Assembly: GCA_043746635.1 (NCBI GenBank)
Contig: JAYTQQ010000151.1
Coordinates: 1 to 14,778 of the forward strand
DNA length: 14,778 nt
Reading direction: 5' to 3'
Origin: JAYTQQ01 sp043746635
Lineage (GTDB): Bacteria > Bdellovibrionota > Bdellovibrionia > Bdellovibrionales > JAMPXM01
Below, piece after piece: positions 1 to 8,574 of the stretch (the stretch's first letter is position 1; the number at the start of each line of letters is the position of its first letter). Made by a program: the position numbers and the translations under genes. Under the pieces are notes generated by a model. The model was not told where the DNA came from. It did not search any database and saw only the letters and a list, made by a program, of their open reading frames with translations.

Positions 1-2
1 CG

Positions 3-125
3 AAGCGTGAAATTAAAAATTCGGTGACGAGCTATTTTATCGATTACAAAAAAGAACTGACTCTTCCGAGTATTCCGGGAGCGAGTGGTGCCGGCGGAGC
101 TACCGGCGGGACCGGTACCAAATAA
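3..125 (+). CDS. gspI: C-terminal end of a T2SS minor pseudopilin, probably GspI (partial)
   Basis: Only the last 40 codons are present, in an open frame entering from the left edge and ending at TAA 123-125. The visible peptide starts KREIKNSVTSYFIDYKKEL, a beta-strand-like segment of the sort that closes small pseudopilins, and ends in a Gly/Ala/Thr-rich tail (about the last 18 residues). No diagnostic motif remains, so the name rests on position: it lies immediately upstream of gspJ in an operon continuing K-L-M-N, and GspI precedes GspJ in most T2SS operons. Its stop codon overlaps the probable ATA start of gspJ. GspI would be a pseudopilus-tip subunit that binds GspJ and GspK in the periplasm. 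GspH is the main alternative. Confidence 0.55.
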   Translation, partial: KREIKNSVTSYFIDYKKELTLPSIPGASGAGGATGGTGTK

Positions 126-1033
126 ACTTCAAAGGCTTCACCCTTCTTGAAATGATGATCGCGATGACGATCTTAGCCGTGCTGACGATTCTCACGAGCA
201 CTTCGATTCGTAGCGCTGTGCAGACTCAATCAAAATTTGAAGCCCAGATTGAACAAGATACTCAAGTGCGAGAAGCCCTCCGCGTGATGGAAAAAGATAT
301 TGGCTTAGCCTTTCATCACCGAGACACTTACGTCACGATGATCAACCAAATTAATCAGGACATGAATAGGCCTGCCGGTGCCGTGTCTCCCACGGGAGGA
401 AATGCCATTACCCAAACGCCCCCACCCCTGCTCGGGGGGGTCACGGCGCCGAACGCAAACCCTACGCCGAAACCAAAAGCGGTACCGACAGAGCTCACCG
501 CATTTGTCGGCGATGAAAAATCTTTGTATTTTACTTCGCTCTCGAATGTTCGAGTACAAAGAGATGAACAGGCGTCTGATCAGGCAAAGATTGGATACTT
601 TTTAAAGAGCTGCAAGAGTCTCTCGAACCGTGGTAAATCAAGCACGAGCAATTGTCTGTGGCGGCGTGTTTCGCCAACTCTCGATGATCAAATCGACGTT
701 GCCGATCACAATGCGACCGAATCTGTTATCATCGAAAATGTTCAAGATTTTAGATTAAAATATTTTGGACCTGGTCACGAAGAGTGGCTCGCCGCCTGGA
801 AAACAACCGATAGCGATGCCAATATGAAAGATAATTTTCCATATGCGGTCGAAATTTACATTAAAGTCCAAAATAAAAATAATCCAAAGTCGAAACCGCT
901 TGAAATGTCTATGATCGCGAGTGTGCATTTTCCGAATAATGAAATTAAAAAAGACCCGAATGCATCTCCGGGATCGGGCACGACCCCGACGCCAACTCCA
1001 CGACCACCGTTACCGGGGGCACCAGGACGATGA
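122..1033 (+). CDS. gspJ: T2SS minor pseudopilin GspJ
   Basis: A minor pseudopilin that joins GspI and GspK at the tip of the periplasmic pseudopilus. The prepilin peptidase motif is intact only if translation begins upstream of the first ATG (152): the frame reads NFKG^FTLLEMMIAMTILAVL, with cleavage after Gly and Glu at mature position 5, followed by the usual hydrophobic helix. No ATG, GTG or TTG exists in this frame between the upstream stop (14-16) and 152. The best start is ATA at 122-124, giving a five-residue leader and an ATAA overlap with the upstream stop. The GspJ body is recognisable (a LWRRV segment, then ENVQDFRLKYFGPGHEEWLA and the PYAVEIYIKV strand). At 303 aa it is longer than typical GspJ (about 200 aa), because of a Pro-rich insert at about residues 84-123 and a Pro/Thr/Gly tail at about 280-303. 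Its TGA overlaps gspK's ATG. Confidence 0.85.
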   Translation: MNFKGFTLLEMMIAMTILAVLTILTSTSIRSAVQTQSKFEAQIEQDTQVREALRVMEKDIGLAFHHRDTYVTMINQINQDMNRPAGAVSPTGGNAITQTPPPLLGGVTAPNANPTPKPKAVPTELTAFVGDEKSLYFTSLSNVRVQRDEQASDQAKIGYFLKSCKSLSNRGKSSTSNCLWRRVSPTLDDQIDVADHNATESVIIENVQDFRLKYFGPGHEEWLAAWKTTDSDANMKDNFPYAVEIYIKVQNKNNPKSKPLEMSMIASVHFPNNEIKKDPNASPGSGTTPTPTPRPPLPGAPGR

Positions 1034-2358
1034 GAAATATTGGTCAAAAAATCTGGAAACTCTTAATGATCGAAATTAAAATTCCGGGCGTGAATTTTGC
1101 CCTAAGCCGCAAGATCTTGAAAAAAGAAACGGGATCTGCCCTTATGATTGCCATTTTTTCTGTGAGCCTCATGATCATTATCGCAACGCAAGTGATGTAC
1201 GAAACTTCGGTTGAGTTTGTGATGAGTTCTAAGAGCGTTGACCAAGTAAAGGCCTATTACGCGGCAAAAGCGGGACTTGAAATGAGTCTCCTGCGAATCC
1301 AAATCTATCGAAAAGCTAAATCCATGATCGGGGATTCTCTACCGGACAAATCGATCCTCGATCAGATTTGGCAATTTCCTTTTGCTTGGCCTCCGATTAT
1401 TCCGATGGGGTCTGACAAATCGACAAAATCTGATATCGATAAAGTTGTAAAGACCAGCGGGATGCAGGCAAAATATATTTCTATCATTTCGAGTGAAGGG
1501 GCAAAAATTGACATCAATGACTTGGCTTCACCTTCGAAGGTAATCGCGCAAGCCGTTCACGGCCAACTCTTTCAAATTTTTCAAACGAAGATTAAAAACG
1601 ACGAAGCTTTCGCCAATGAATATAGCGGTTACGATTTCGATAAGCTCATTAATAACATCGCTGACTGGGCAAGTGATAGCCCGACGAGCGTTGCTGATGG
1701 CGGAGATAAAAAGTCTCGTTATTCAAAATTTAGTAATGATTTTATTCCGGCGAGCCAGTCTTTTAAAACTCTGAGTGAACTCCACATGGTTCAAGATATG
1801 AAAGATGATTTTTTTAATGTGCTCGCGCCGAACATAACCGTGTACGGATCAAAAGGGATTAATGTGAATCAGGCTTCAAAAGAAGTTCTCATGTCTTTGT
1901 CCCCACAAATTACCCTCGACCGAGTCACCGAGCTCCTAAGGCTTAAAAATCTACCTTCACGTGGGCCTTTTCATGATATGAAAGACTTTTTAGGAACCCT
2001 CAACTCGCTCGGCGTTTCGGGCGATCCTTTCACCGACCCTAAAACCAATGAAACCATACCACTGTCTTTTGAATCCGAATTTAATTTTCGCGTGAAGAGC
2101 ATCGGAATCTCCGGAAAAATTCAAAGAACGCTCGAAGCAATTGTCTATGATTACGATCACGTTAAAGCAAACCTCACCCAACAACTGCAACAAGAGAAAC
2201 AAGCCCATTCGGCAAACAATGCGGCACCGACTCCCCCTCCCGGACCGCAACAGGCCGGAACCGTCGCCGCCACCCCTAGCCCTTCGCCTAGTCCGACTAC
2301 GCAAAAAATCGATGTGCCAAATGAGCGTCCTGTTATGATATATTGGGAAGAGAATTAG
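1030..2358 (+). CDS. gspK: T2SS minor pseudopilin GspK
   Basis: The large minor pseudopilin that caps the pseudopilus tip above GspI and GspJ. The prepilin site is KKETG35^SALMIAIFSVSLM, followed by a hydrophobic helix. Mature position 5 is Ile rather than Glu, the hallmark that separates GspK from the other pseudopilins. Family segments include the QVKAYYAAKAGLE stretch after the helix, AKIDINDLAS (about 158-167) and GINVNQASKEVLMSL (from 276), the last leading into the helix-hairpin-helix-like part of GspK. Length is 442 aa, somewhat above the usual 320-400; the excess is a 35-residue leader and a Pro/Ser-rich stretch at about 398-424. The start overlaps the gspJ stop (ATGA 1030-1033), implying coupled translation. 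An in-frame ATG at 1066 would shorten the leader to 23 residues. Confidence 0.9.
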   Translation: MRNIGQKIWKLLMIEIKIPGVNFALSRKILKKETGSALMIAIFSVSLMIIIATQVMYETSVEFVMSSKSVDQVKAYYAAKAGLEMSLLRIQIYRKAKSMIGDSLPDKSILDQIWQFPFAWPPIIPMGSDKSTKSDIDKVVKTSGMQAKYISIISSEGAKIDINDLASPSKVIAQAVHGQLFQIFQTKIKNDEAFANEYSGYDFDKLINNIADWASDSPTSVADGGDKKSRYSKFSNDFIPASQSFKTLSELHMVQDMKDDFFNVLAPNITVYGSKGINVNQASKEVLMSLSPQITLDRVTELLRLKNLPSRGPFHDMKDFLGTLNSLGVSGDPFTDPKTNETIPLSFESEFNFRVKSIGISGKIQRTLEAIVYDYDHVKANLTQQLQQEKQAHSANNAAPTPPPGPQQAGTVAATPSPSPSPTTQKIDVPNERPVMIYWEEN

Positions 2359-2397
2359 TTCGTTTGAGCATCATGTTTTTACATCAAGGATGATGAG

Positions 2398-4047
2398 ATG
2401 AAAAGTGTCGGAATTGACATCGGATCTTATAGCGTAAAAGTCGCTGAAGTAAATGTCTCGCGCAAAAATGTCGTCGTTACTGACTTCAAAGAATATCCTT
2501 TATCAACTCAACCTCATGCTGACAAATCACTTGAGATCATCGAAATTCTTCGAAATATTTCATCGCAGTACGACGCCACCCAAACAAAATTTGTAATCGC
2601 TGTTGCACAAAATGAAGTGAGCGTTCGACTAAAGACTTTTCCGTTCCGGGAACGACAAAAAATTATCAAGAGTTTGGCATTCGAACTAGAAGACGAAATC
2701 CCGCTCGACTTAGACGACACCACTTTCGAAGCAAAAATTTTAGAGCTTCAAAATAATTCTTCGGTTGTTCTCGCATGCGCCTGTCCGAATGAGGCCATCT
2801 CGCAGCATTTGGCGCGAGCAAAAGAGGGCCACATTGATCCGACCATCTTAAGTGTCGACGCTTTTGCACTTTCGAATCTTTTCGAGAACTGGGCACTACC
2901 TCCGCCTCAAAATGTAAACACCGAAGATCCTGAACGAACCCAAATCGATACTAAAAAAACGGGCCGCTTAATTTTAATGATGGGCCACCAACGTTCGCTC
3001 CTCCTTGCGTACAATCAAAAAAGTTTAGTCTCGATACGCTCAATCTTGTGGGGCGGATCTGACATTGCGAAAAATTTATCGCTCGTTTTTAGTGTTCCCC
3101 CGGCGGAGGCTCTTAAAGTCGTTCAGCTCAGAAGTTACATTCTCATGAACAGCGCCGGCGCGAATAAAGACCAAATCTTACTTTCAAAAACGGTGACCGA
3201 CTCACTGACCGAGCTATCACGCGATTTGAAATTTTCAATTATCGAGCTTCAGACCGAGCTCAACCTCCAGTTTCAACAACTCGAAATAATGGGGGGCGTG
3301 AGCAACGTTCAGAACATTGCTCCCTACCTTACGCAGGTCATCGAACTTCCCGTAAACCAAACAAGGGCTTTCACGAATGTCAGTTTTTCGTTTGAGGTGA
3401 CACAGGCAATTGAAGCAGCGGCTCCGATCGCGGTTGGTCTCGCTATTGAAGGTTTGAAAACCGCACGTAATCCGAGCTTGAATTTAAGGCGCGGAGATTT
3501 CGTCAAACAGAATCAAAACTTTAATCTCTTTTTGGAAAAATGGAAGAGCGCCGTTCAGATTGCGGGTGCCGCGATCGTCATCGTTTTCATTCACGCGTTT
3601 TTAAGAGACATGCTCAGCTCAAACTTGAGTGACGCAGCCGAAGACGCACTCACCAAACAGGCAAAGACCGTTGGTAAAACCTCGACAAATCTCGAGAAAT
3701 ATCTGAGCGAACAAAAAAGTTTAATCAAGGGCAGAGAGAGTCTCGCCAAACTTGATCATTATTCGTCAGCCCTTGATGTGCTCACGAAACTCACGCAAAA
3801 ACTTCCGCAAAATCAAAAAGAATCAGGGCTGAACGTCGCGATAGAAGTCTCCAAAGTTTCAATCGACAACGAAGATTTTTTGATCGAAGGAAGCGTAGCT
3901 TCTCCGGTTCATTTAGGCGCAATTGAATTGGCACTCAAACAAATCGCGCTTGGCGATATTAAAAAAACCGTCGCAACTTCGAGTCATGCCACGACCGGAA
4001 CTCCCTTTGCTTACCGAATGAAAATTCACCGCACAGATGTACAGTAA
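2398..4047 (+). CDS. gspL: T2SS inner-membrane platform protein GspL (PilM-like plus PilN-like)
   Basis: GspL links the cytoplasmic secretion ATPase GspE to the inner-membrane platform and pairs with GspM. The N-terminus has the actin-like fold signature seen in PilM/GspL (GIDIGSYSVKVAEV, residues 5-18) and a PilM-like segment EDEIPLDLDDT near residue 100. A single membrane helix lies at about 386-403 (VQIAGAAIVIVFIHAF), followed by a coiled-coil-like stretch and a small periplasmic domain of about 110 residues, as expected for the ferredoxin-like end of GspL. The protein is 549 aa, longer than the roughly 400 aa of enterobacterial GspL, because the cytoplasmic PilM-like part is complete. The start is supported by AAGGA at 2386-2390 with 7-nt spacing. 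It follows gspK after 39 nt and precedes gspM after 9 nt. Confidence 0.85.
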   Translation: MKSVGIDIGSYSVKVAEVNVSRKNVVVTDFKEYPLSTQPHADKSLEIIEILRNISSQYDATQTKFVIAVAQNEVSVRLKTFPFRERQKIIKSLAFELEDEIPLDLDDTTFEAKILELQNNSSVVLACACPNEAISQHLARAKEGHIDPTILSVDAFALSNLFENWALPPPQNVNTEDPERTQIDTKKTGRLILMMGHQRSLLLAYNQKSLVSIRSILWGGSDIAKNLSLVFSVPPAEALKVVQLRSYILMNSAGANKDQILLSKTVTDSLTELSRDLKFSIIELQTELNLQFQQLEIMGGVSNVQNIAPYLTQVIELPVNQTRAFTNVSFSFEVTQAIEAAAPIAVGLAIEGLKTARNPSLNLRRGDFVKQNQNFNLFLEKWKSAVQIAGAAIVIVFIHAFLRDMLSSNLSDAAEDALTKQAKTVGKTSTNLEKYLSEQKSLIKGRESLAKLDHYSSALDVLTKLTQKLPQNQKESGLNVAIEVSKVSIDNEDFLIEGSVASPVHLGAIELALKQIALGDIKKTVATSSHATTGTPFAYRMKIHRTDVQ

Positions 4048-4056
4048 GGATTTTGA

Positions 4057-4716
4057 ATGATCATTGATGACATAAAAGAGACAATTGTAGAGAAGTCGAA
4101 TCAACTCTGGGGTCAAATTCAAGAAAATCCTTCGTATACTAATATCAAAGAAAAGTACGAAGGCCTCTCTCCGATGGGTCAAAAAGCGAGCCTCTTCGGT
4201 ACTGTGGTCGTTCTTCTTCTTCTCGTAATGTCTATACCGATGGCTTACTATAGTTCGGCATCGAACAATGTTGAACAATTTGAGACTAAGAAGGGTCTCA
4301 TTCGCGAACTTTTTCATTTGCAACATGCGACGAGCGAACTACCACCGCTTCCGCTGGGTGTAACGTCATCCGATCTCGTTTCGCAGGCAAAGGCAAAACT
4401 TGACGGAGCTCGTCTGCAAGCGGATCAAATTAAATTGGTTCAAGCTTACGACCACGCCCTTCCGGGAGTGACGAAGCCGATCATCCAAAATGCAGTTGAG
4501 GTTTCGCTCTTAAAACTAAACTTGACCCAAATTAAAGAAATTGGAGTTTCACTCCAAAATCTGCCGAATGTTAAAATGATTTCTCTCGACGTCGAAGCCA
4601 GCGAACCGGCTCTGCCCGGACTTCATTATTTTAATGCCATCTATCGACTCACCAATTTTTCTCTGCCGGCTGAGGCAATTGTTCCACCACCTAAAAATGG
4701 AGCTAAGAAAAAATGA
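4057..4716 (+). CDS. gspM: T2SS inner-membrane protein GspM
   Basis: A 219-aa single-pass inner-membrane protein. It has a cytoplasmic stretch of about 45 residues, one membrane helix at about 46-64 (LFGTVVVLLLLVMSIPMAYY), a helical segment and a small periplasmic alpha/beta domain that would pair with the end of GspL. GspM sequences diverge widely, so the call rests on topology, size and its place between gspL and gspN. The ribosome-binding site AAGGA (4046-4050) overlaps the gspL stop codon with 6-nt spacing, so the two are probably translated together. The stop overlaps the gspN start (ATGA 4713-4716). The tail is Pro/Lys-rich (VPPPKNGAKKK). Confidence 0.8.
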   Translation: MIIDDIKETIVEKSNQLWGQIQENPSYTNIKEKYEGLSPMGQKASLFGTVVVLLLLVMSIPMAYYSSASNNVEQFETKKGLIRELFHLQHATSELPPLPLGVTSSDLVSQAKAKLDGARLQADQIKLVQAYDHALPGVTKPIIQNAVEVSLLKLNLTQIKEIGVSLQNLPNVKMISLDVEASEPALPGLHYFNAIYRLTNFSLPAEAIVPPPKNGAKKK

Positions 4717-5690
4717 AAGCTGTATTTGGCACTCTCTCAAAACTTTTACGTTTTCACAAAACGAAATTCTTAGTTCTTTTACTCTTCGTACTTTTGTTTC
4801 TGGTAGTTTTATTTCCATTCGATGATCTCAGCGATTTCATGACGACAAAAGTATCTGAAGCCTCTGGCGGCAGCGTTTACGTACAGGCCGACGGTCTAGG
4901 CCTGCACTGGCTGCCCACTCCGGGCGTGAGGTTGACATCGGTGCTACTTCAAATCGTAGGTCTCCCGAATATTGCCTCCGACGAACTGACCCTCTCACCG
5001 TCTTTTCTGGCACTTCTCAGAGGTGCATTGGGGGCGGACGTTTTCGCGAAAGGGCTTTTCAAAGGCAACGTCGACCTCACATTCGAAGCGGCTGAGAAAA
5101 ACAAACAAGGCCAGCGCAATCAAAAAATTAAACTCGATGCTTCAGATATTGCACTTTCATCGTTAAGCTCTTTCATTCGTGACATGAGTATCGGAGACTT
5201 CAAATTAGGTGGAGCACTCAACATCGTCGGGCAAGCAAAAATTGATCCGAGCTTTGAAGATCAACCGACCGGCAACGTCGAACTCTCTCTCAAGAACTTC
5301 ATCTTTCCGTCGTATGTGATTTACATGGGCGGAGCACCGATGTTTAATTTGCCCGAACTTAAATTTAAAAAATCATACATCAAGACCGCACTCGCTGATG
5401 GTAAGATGCAAATTGACGATATTACCCTGGGTGATGACAAAGATGATTTAAGCTGCAAGCTTCACGGCGATATCGCGATAAAGCTCGTTAAGGGAAAGCC
5501 GAGTCCCGATTTGGGGGCCTATAATTTTAACGTCGAGATTAAGGTGCTGCAAAAGTTTTATGATCAAAACTCTGTTCTTTTCGCACTGCTAAAACCATCA
5601 TTTAAAAAACCCATGGCTGGAGGCCAGAAATTTACTTTTAAAATTTCTGGAGACAGCTTTATGAGTCCGCCGCGCATGAGCGATTTCTAA
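4713..5690 (+). CDS. gspN: T2SS accessory protein GspN
   Basis: A 325-aa protein with one N-terminal membrane anchor (about residues 19-35) and a beta-rich periplasmic part. Family marks of the deltaproteobacterial-type GspN are visible: FPFDDLSDF just after the helix (34-42), then the VYVQADGLGLHWLPTPGVRLTSV region (about 55-77), where the PTPG turn is typical. GspN is an AsmA-like accessory component absent from many T2SS; its exact role is not settled. Here it ends the operon. Its TAA (5688-5690) overlaps the TAG (5687-5689, read on the other strand) of the convergent gene, so there is no room for a terminator between them. Confidence 0.8.
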   Translation: MKAVFGTLSKLLRFHKTKFLVLLLFVLLFLVVLFPFDDLSDFMTTKVSEASGGSVYVQADGLGLHWLPTPGVRLTSVLLQIVGLPNIASDELTLSPSFLALLRGALGADVFAKGLFKGNVDLTFEAAEKNKQGQRNQKIKLDASDIALSSLSSFIRDMSIGDFKLGGALNIVGQAKIDPSFEDQPTGNVELSLKNFIFPSYVIYMGGAPMFNLPELKFKKSYIKTALADGKMQIDDITLGDDKDDLSCKLHGDIAIKLVKGKPSPDLGAYNFNVEIKVLQKFYDQNSVLFALLKPSFKKPMAGGQKFTFKISGDSFMSPPRMSDF

Positions 5691-8539
5691 TTTGCCTCGG
5701 GAGCAACGACCCCACCTTTAGGTACCGGATCTGTCGCTGCCCTTGAAGGTACGACCGCTGGCGGAGGCGGAGATGTATTTTTCATTCCTGCATAGGTGTC
5801 ACCATTGTCGATCATGGCCGCCGTGATGCGCGCGATCTCATTACGACGATGGTAATCTCTAAGCGCGCAAATACGGGCCTGATAATTATTTGCGCGATCG
5901 GTGCCCGTGATATTTTTCTTACTTGGCTCGATGTTCTCGTAGGCTTTATTTACGTAATTTACCGACAAATAAGTATTGAGAAGGCTCTTTAAATCTGCGT
6001 CGGTAACGTCTTGTTTAAGGAACGGAGAATTGAGCTGAGTACCCTTACAAAGATCCCAAAAAGGTCTTAAGTTAGCAAACGCGAGAGTCTGTACGCAAAG
6101 CTTCGCCATCTCGCCTTTGGCTGAATCTGAGGCTCCGACGGGGCTGTCTACGATCGATGCCTTTTCTCCAAAAAACCAGTTACCCATTTCTTCGAAAGGT
6201 AAGACCACTTTACCTACCCAGCCCGGTGCGCCGAGAAGCTGCGCATCTCTGCCGGTAAAATCCATCCAAGCACCTTTGAGATGTCCTCGAAGGAAGCGCT
6301 GAAACTTATTAGAATGTTCGCCAGGAATTTGCGCCCCACCCATTTCATACGCATACGCATGAGCGAGCTCTGCTCTCTCTGTTTTTGAAATCTCTTTATT
6401 CATCGCCATTAATTTAAGATCAAAGATATTTCGAATGTAGACCGGCGAAACAACGCTTTCGAGAGAGTCGATGCTCTTCTTATAAATATCCATCGCTTGA
6501 TCGAGGTCGGTTTTAATTTTTGAATACATCGTTTGTGACATATTCGTCATCGTGTTGAGGGTATCGTAACCAGTTGCGAGCATGAGGTCCTCAAAATACT
6601 GGCCGAATTGTTCGCGATGTCGGAGGCTGATCGTATAATCTTCGTAAACGAAAGTCGCCATACGATTTGAGAGAAAACCCGTACGGGCTTCGATCACCAT
6701 GAACTGCGTGTAAACTTCTTGAAGAAGACTTTCACCAATCTTAAGTAATTTTGCATTAAGCTCAGGATCCGTACCGTTTTTAAAAGTCGGATCATTCGCA
6801 GAATCTTTCAAAAGCTGTAAACTATAATTTCTTATCTCATCGTACCGACCTAAAATCCTCGATATTCGTACTCTTGTGTCTAAGATCGAAGCGATCATCG
6901 TCGGATCGGTTGAATCTTTTGAAATTCGAACCGTTAAATTTGCCAGGTACTGATCAATATTGACGAGCGCATCGCGCACGTTCACATCAAGACCTAAGAG
7001 CGAATTATTAACGACTTGGATTTTGTCGACGATAAAGTATTTATTGTAGTAAGAAATCGCCATCGAGGTCGCTTCACCAAAGAGCACCTGCATGTTGTTT
7101 GAAATAATTTCAGCCAATTTATCTGGATCGTTGAAGATGGGTAAAGTTCGGTACTGAGTCGTTAACCAACCGCTCGGATTATTCACGAAATTCATATTTT
7201 CTCTTGAGTTCAAACCTAGAACAGCATCGGGAACTGGCATGCCGAGAAGACGAAAGTAAATCTCGTTAGCAGAAGAAACTTTCAGAAAAAAGTTTTCGCT
7301 ACCCGGATTAACGGTTGTCATAGTAGAAGCTACGTTGTTCAGAAGATTCAAAACGTAAGTTTGCTTTGATTTGAAATCTGTTAGTTCGCCCATGAGTTTG
7401 CGTTGAAAGTTAAAATCACCCTCAATTGTCTTTAAGAGATTATAGTGTAAATAAACATTCGAAGAAACCGAGGTCTGAAACGACGCCTCGGTCGGTAACT
7501 GCGGCGTAATACCGTACTGCACTTTTTGGATCCAATTGGTCACGACCGGAACTTGTCTCGATAAAATATAATAGCCCGCGAGAGGACCGGCAGCTAGCTT
7601 CGCCGCAAAATTCTTGTTCTCACCAACGATTTTCTTCTCTACCCGACCAGTTTTTGCATCGGTAAAAGATTTAACGTGAACCGACTGGCTATTTGTAATT
7701 TCTTGAAATAGATATTGAGCATCAACGGTAGAGCAATAACCATCTGTCGTTACTTCCATGAGGCAAGACATCGATGACAAGAACTCTCGGTCATTTAACA
7801 TTCTAAGCGAGTCGATGTAGCCTGCATCACGGCTCAAGTACTGGCTGATATTTTGAACTCCGAGAGCGAGTTGAGTTCCCATGCCGTTATTTCCAGAAGA
7901 GGCAAAAGAAGACAAAATCTTGACCATTCCGGCTGCGACCGCTGGGCCTTGAACCGAATCGAGGCAATTTGCTTGAGCGTCTTGAATCACTTGCATCGTC
8001 GAATTAAAAAGTTGTAGCCCCGATTGAGTCGAAGCCTTAGCGCGCTCGCCGAGAGACGAAATTGAAGTTGCCGTCGTGTTAGGGTCACCTTGTCTATCAA
8101 CTGTTTGCGATGAAAGAGCCGACAAAGTGACTGATTTACCCATTAACAACTGCGCAACGTTGTCTTTAAACAAAGAACTTCCACGGGAGAAAGTACGGAG
8201 TGCACTGATCTCTTGGGGCAGTTGAGAAAGCCTTCTCGTTTTATCGCTGCTGGTCTTATCGATATTTTGAATTTCTTTAATATTTAGGTCAAGAGCATCG
8301 AGCCCTGACTGGATATTCGCTTTGAGAGCATTACAGGCCGGATTATTTTTTATATTATTAATGACTTGTTTAAGCTCCGAAGCTTGCGACAGAGCAGCGT
8401 GCGTCCAAGAGCCTTGCGAAGAGCATGGCCCTGAGTAAAAATAAGGAGAAGAATCTGCCGCTGGCTCAGACTGGGCATGCGCCTGAACTGCGACCGAAGT
8501 TATCAGCGCGAGTAAAATTTTTGCTGTCATGTGATTCAC
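5687..8539 (-). CDS. Large exported protein of unknown function (950 aa)
   Basis: I do not recognise the family. The N-terminus is a clear Sec signal peptide (hydrophobic core KILLALITSVAVQA, likely cleavage after AHA22). No further membrane helix is apparent. The mature protein is Gln/Asn/Ser-rich and looks mainly helical, with a Pro-rich tail at about 924-950. I count eight cysteines (39, 69, 192, 259, 269, 815, 831, 891), an even number clustered at the two ends with a Cys-free middle of about 545 residues, consistent with disulfides in an exported protein. The GTG at 8537-8539 is preferred: GAGGCGG (8544-8550 on this strand) sits 4 nt upstream. The ATG at 8530 would lie 13 nt from that site but gives the same signal peptide. 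It converges on the T2SS operon with overlapping stops. That it is a T2SS substrate is only a guess from position. Confidence 0.85.
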   Translation of the reverse strand: MNHMTAKILLALITSVAVQAHAQSEPAADSSPYFYSGPCSSQGSWTHAALSQASELKQVINNIKNNPACNALKANIQSGLDALDLNIKEIQNIDKTSSDKTRRLSQLPQEISALRTFSRGSSLFKDNVAQLLMGKSVTLSALSSQTVDRQGDPNTTATSISSLGERAKASTQSGLQLFNSTMQVIQDAQANCLDSVQGPAVAAGMVKILSSFASSGNNGMGTQLALGVQNISQYLSRDAGYIDSLRMLNDREFLSSMSCLMEVTTDGYCSTVDAQYLFQEITNSQSVHVKSFTDAKTGRVEKKIVGENKNFAAKLAAGPLAGYYILSRQVPVVTNWIQKVQYGITPQLPTEASFQTSVSSNVYLHYNLLKTIEGDFNFQRKLMGELTDFKSKQTYVLNLLNNVASTMTTVNPGSENFFLKVSSANEIYFRLLGMPVPDAVLGLNSRENMNFVNNPSGWLTTQYRTLPIFNDPDKLAEIISNNMQVLFGEATSMAISYYNKYFIVDKIQVVNNSLLGLDVNVRDALVNIDQYLANLTVRISKDSTDPTMIASILDTRVRISRILGRYDEIRNYSLQLLKDSANDPTFKNGTDPELNAKLLKIGESLLQEVYTQFMVIEARTGFLSNRMATFVYEDYTISLRHREQFGQYFEDLMLATGYDTLNTMTNMSQTMYSKIKTDLDQAMDIYKKSIDSLESVVSPVYIRNIFDLKLMAMNKEISKTERAELAHAYAYEMGGAQIPGEHSNKFQRFLRGHLKGAWMDFTGRDAQLLGAPGWVGKVVLPFEEMGNWFFGEKASIVDSPVGASDSAKGEMAKLCVQTLAFANLRPFWDLCKGTQLNSPFLKQDVTDADLKSLLNTYLSVNYVNKAYENIEPSKKNITGTDRANNYQARICALRDYHRRNEIARITAAMIDNGDTYAGMKNTSPPPPAVVPSRAATDPVPKGGVVAPEAN

Positions 8540-8543
8540 AAAT

Positions 8544-8550
8544 CCGCCTC
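8544..8550 (-). promoter_or_regulatory. Ribosome-binding site supporting a GTG start
   Basis: Read on the minus strand this is GAGGCGG, 4 nt before GTG 8537-8539 and 13 nt before the ATG at 8530. The spacing favours GTG as the start of the 950-codon gene. Confidence 0.55.
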
Positions 8551-8574
8551 TATATTTCGTGTCAAAAACTGAAT

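Noticed and set aside
1990..2304. 104-codon minus-strand frame rich in Arg and Gly
   Set aside because: Product of the Pro/Ser-rich coding of the gspK tail on the opposite strand.
3913..4326. 137-codon minus-strand frame antisense to the gspL/gspM junction
   Set aside because: Lies opposite two well-supported genes, with no RBS or family features.
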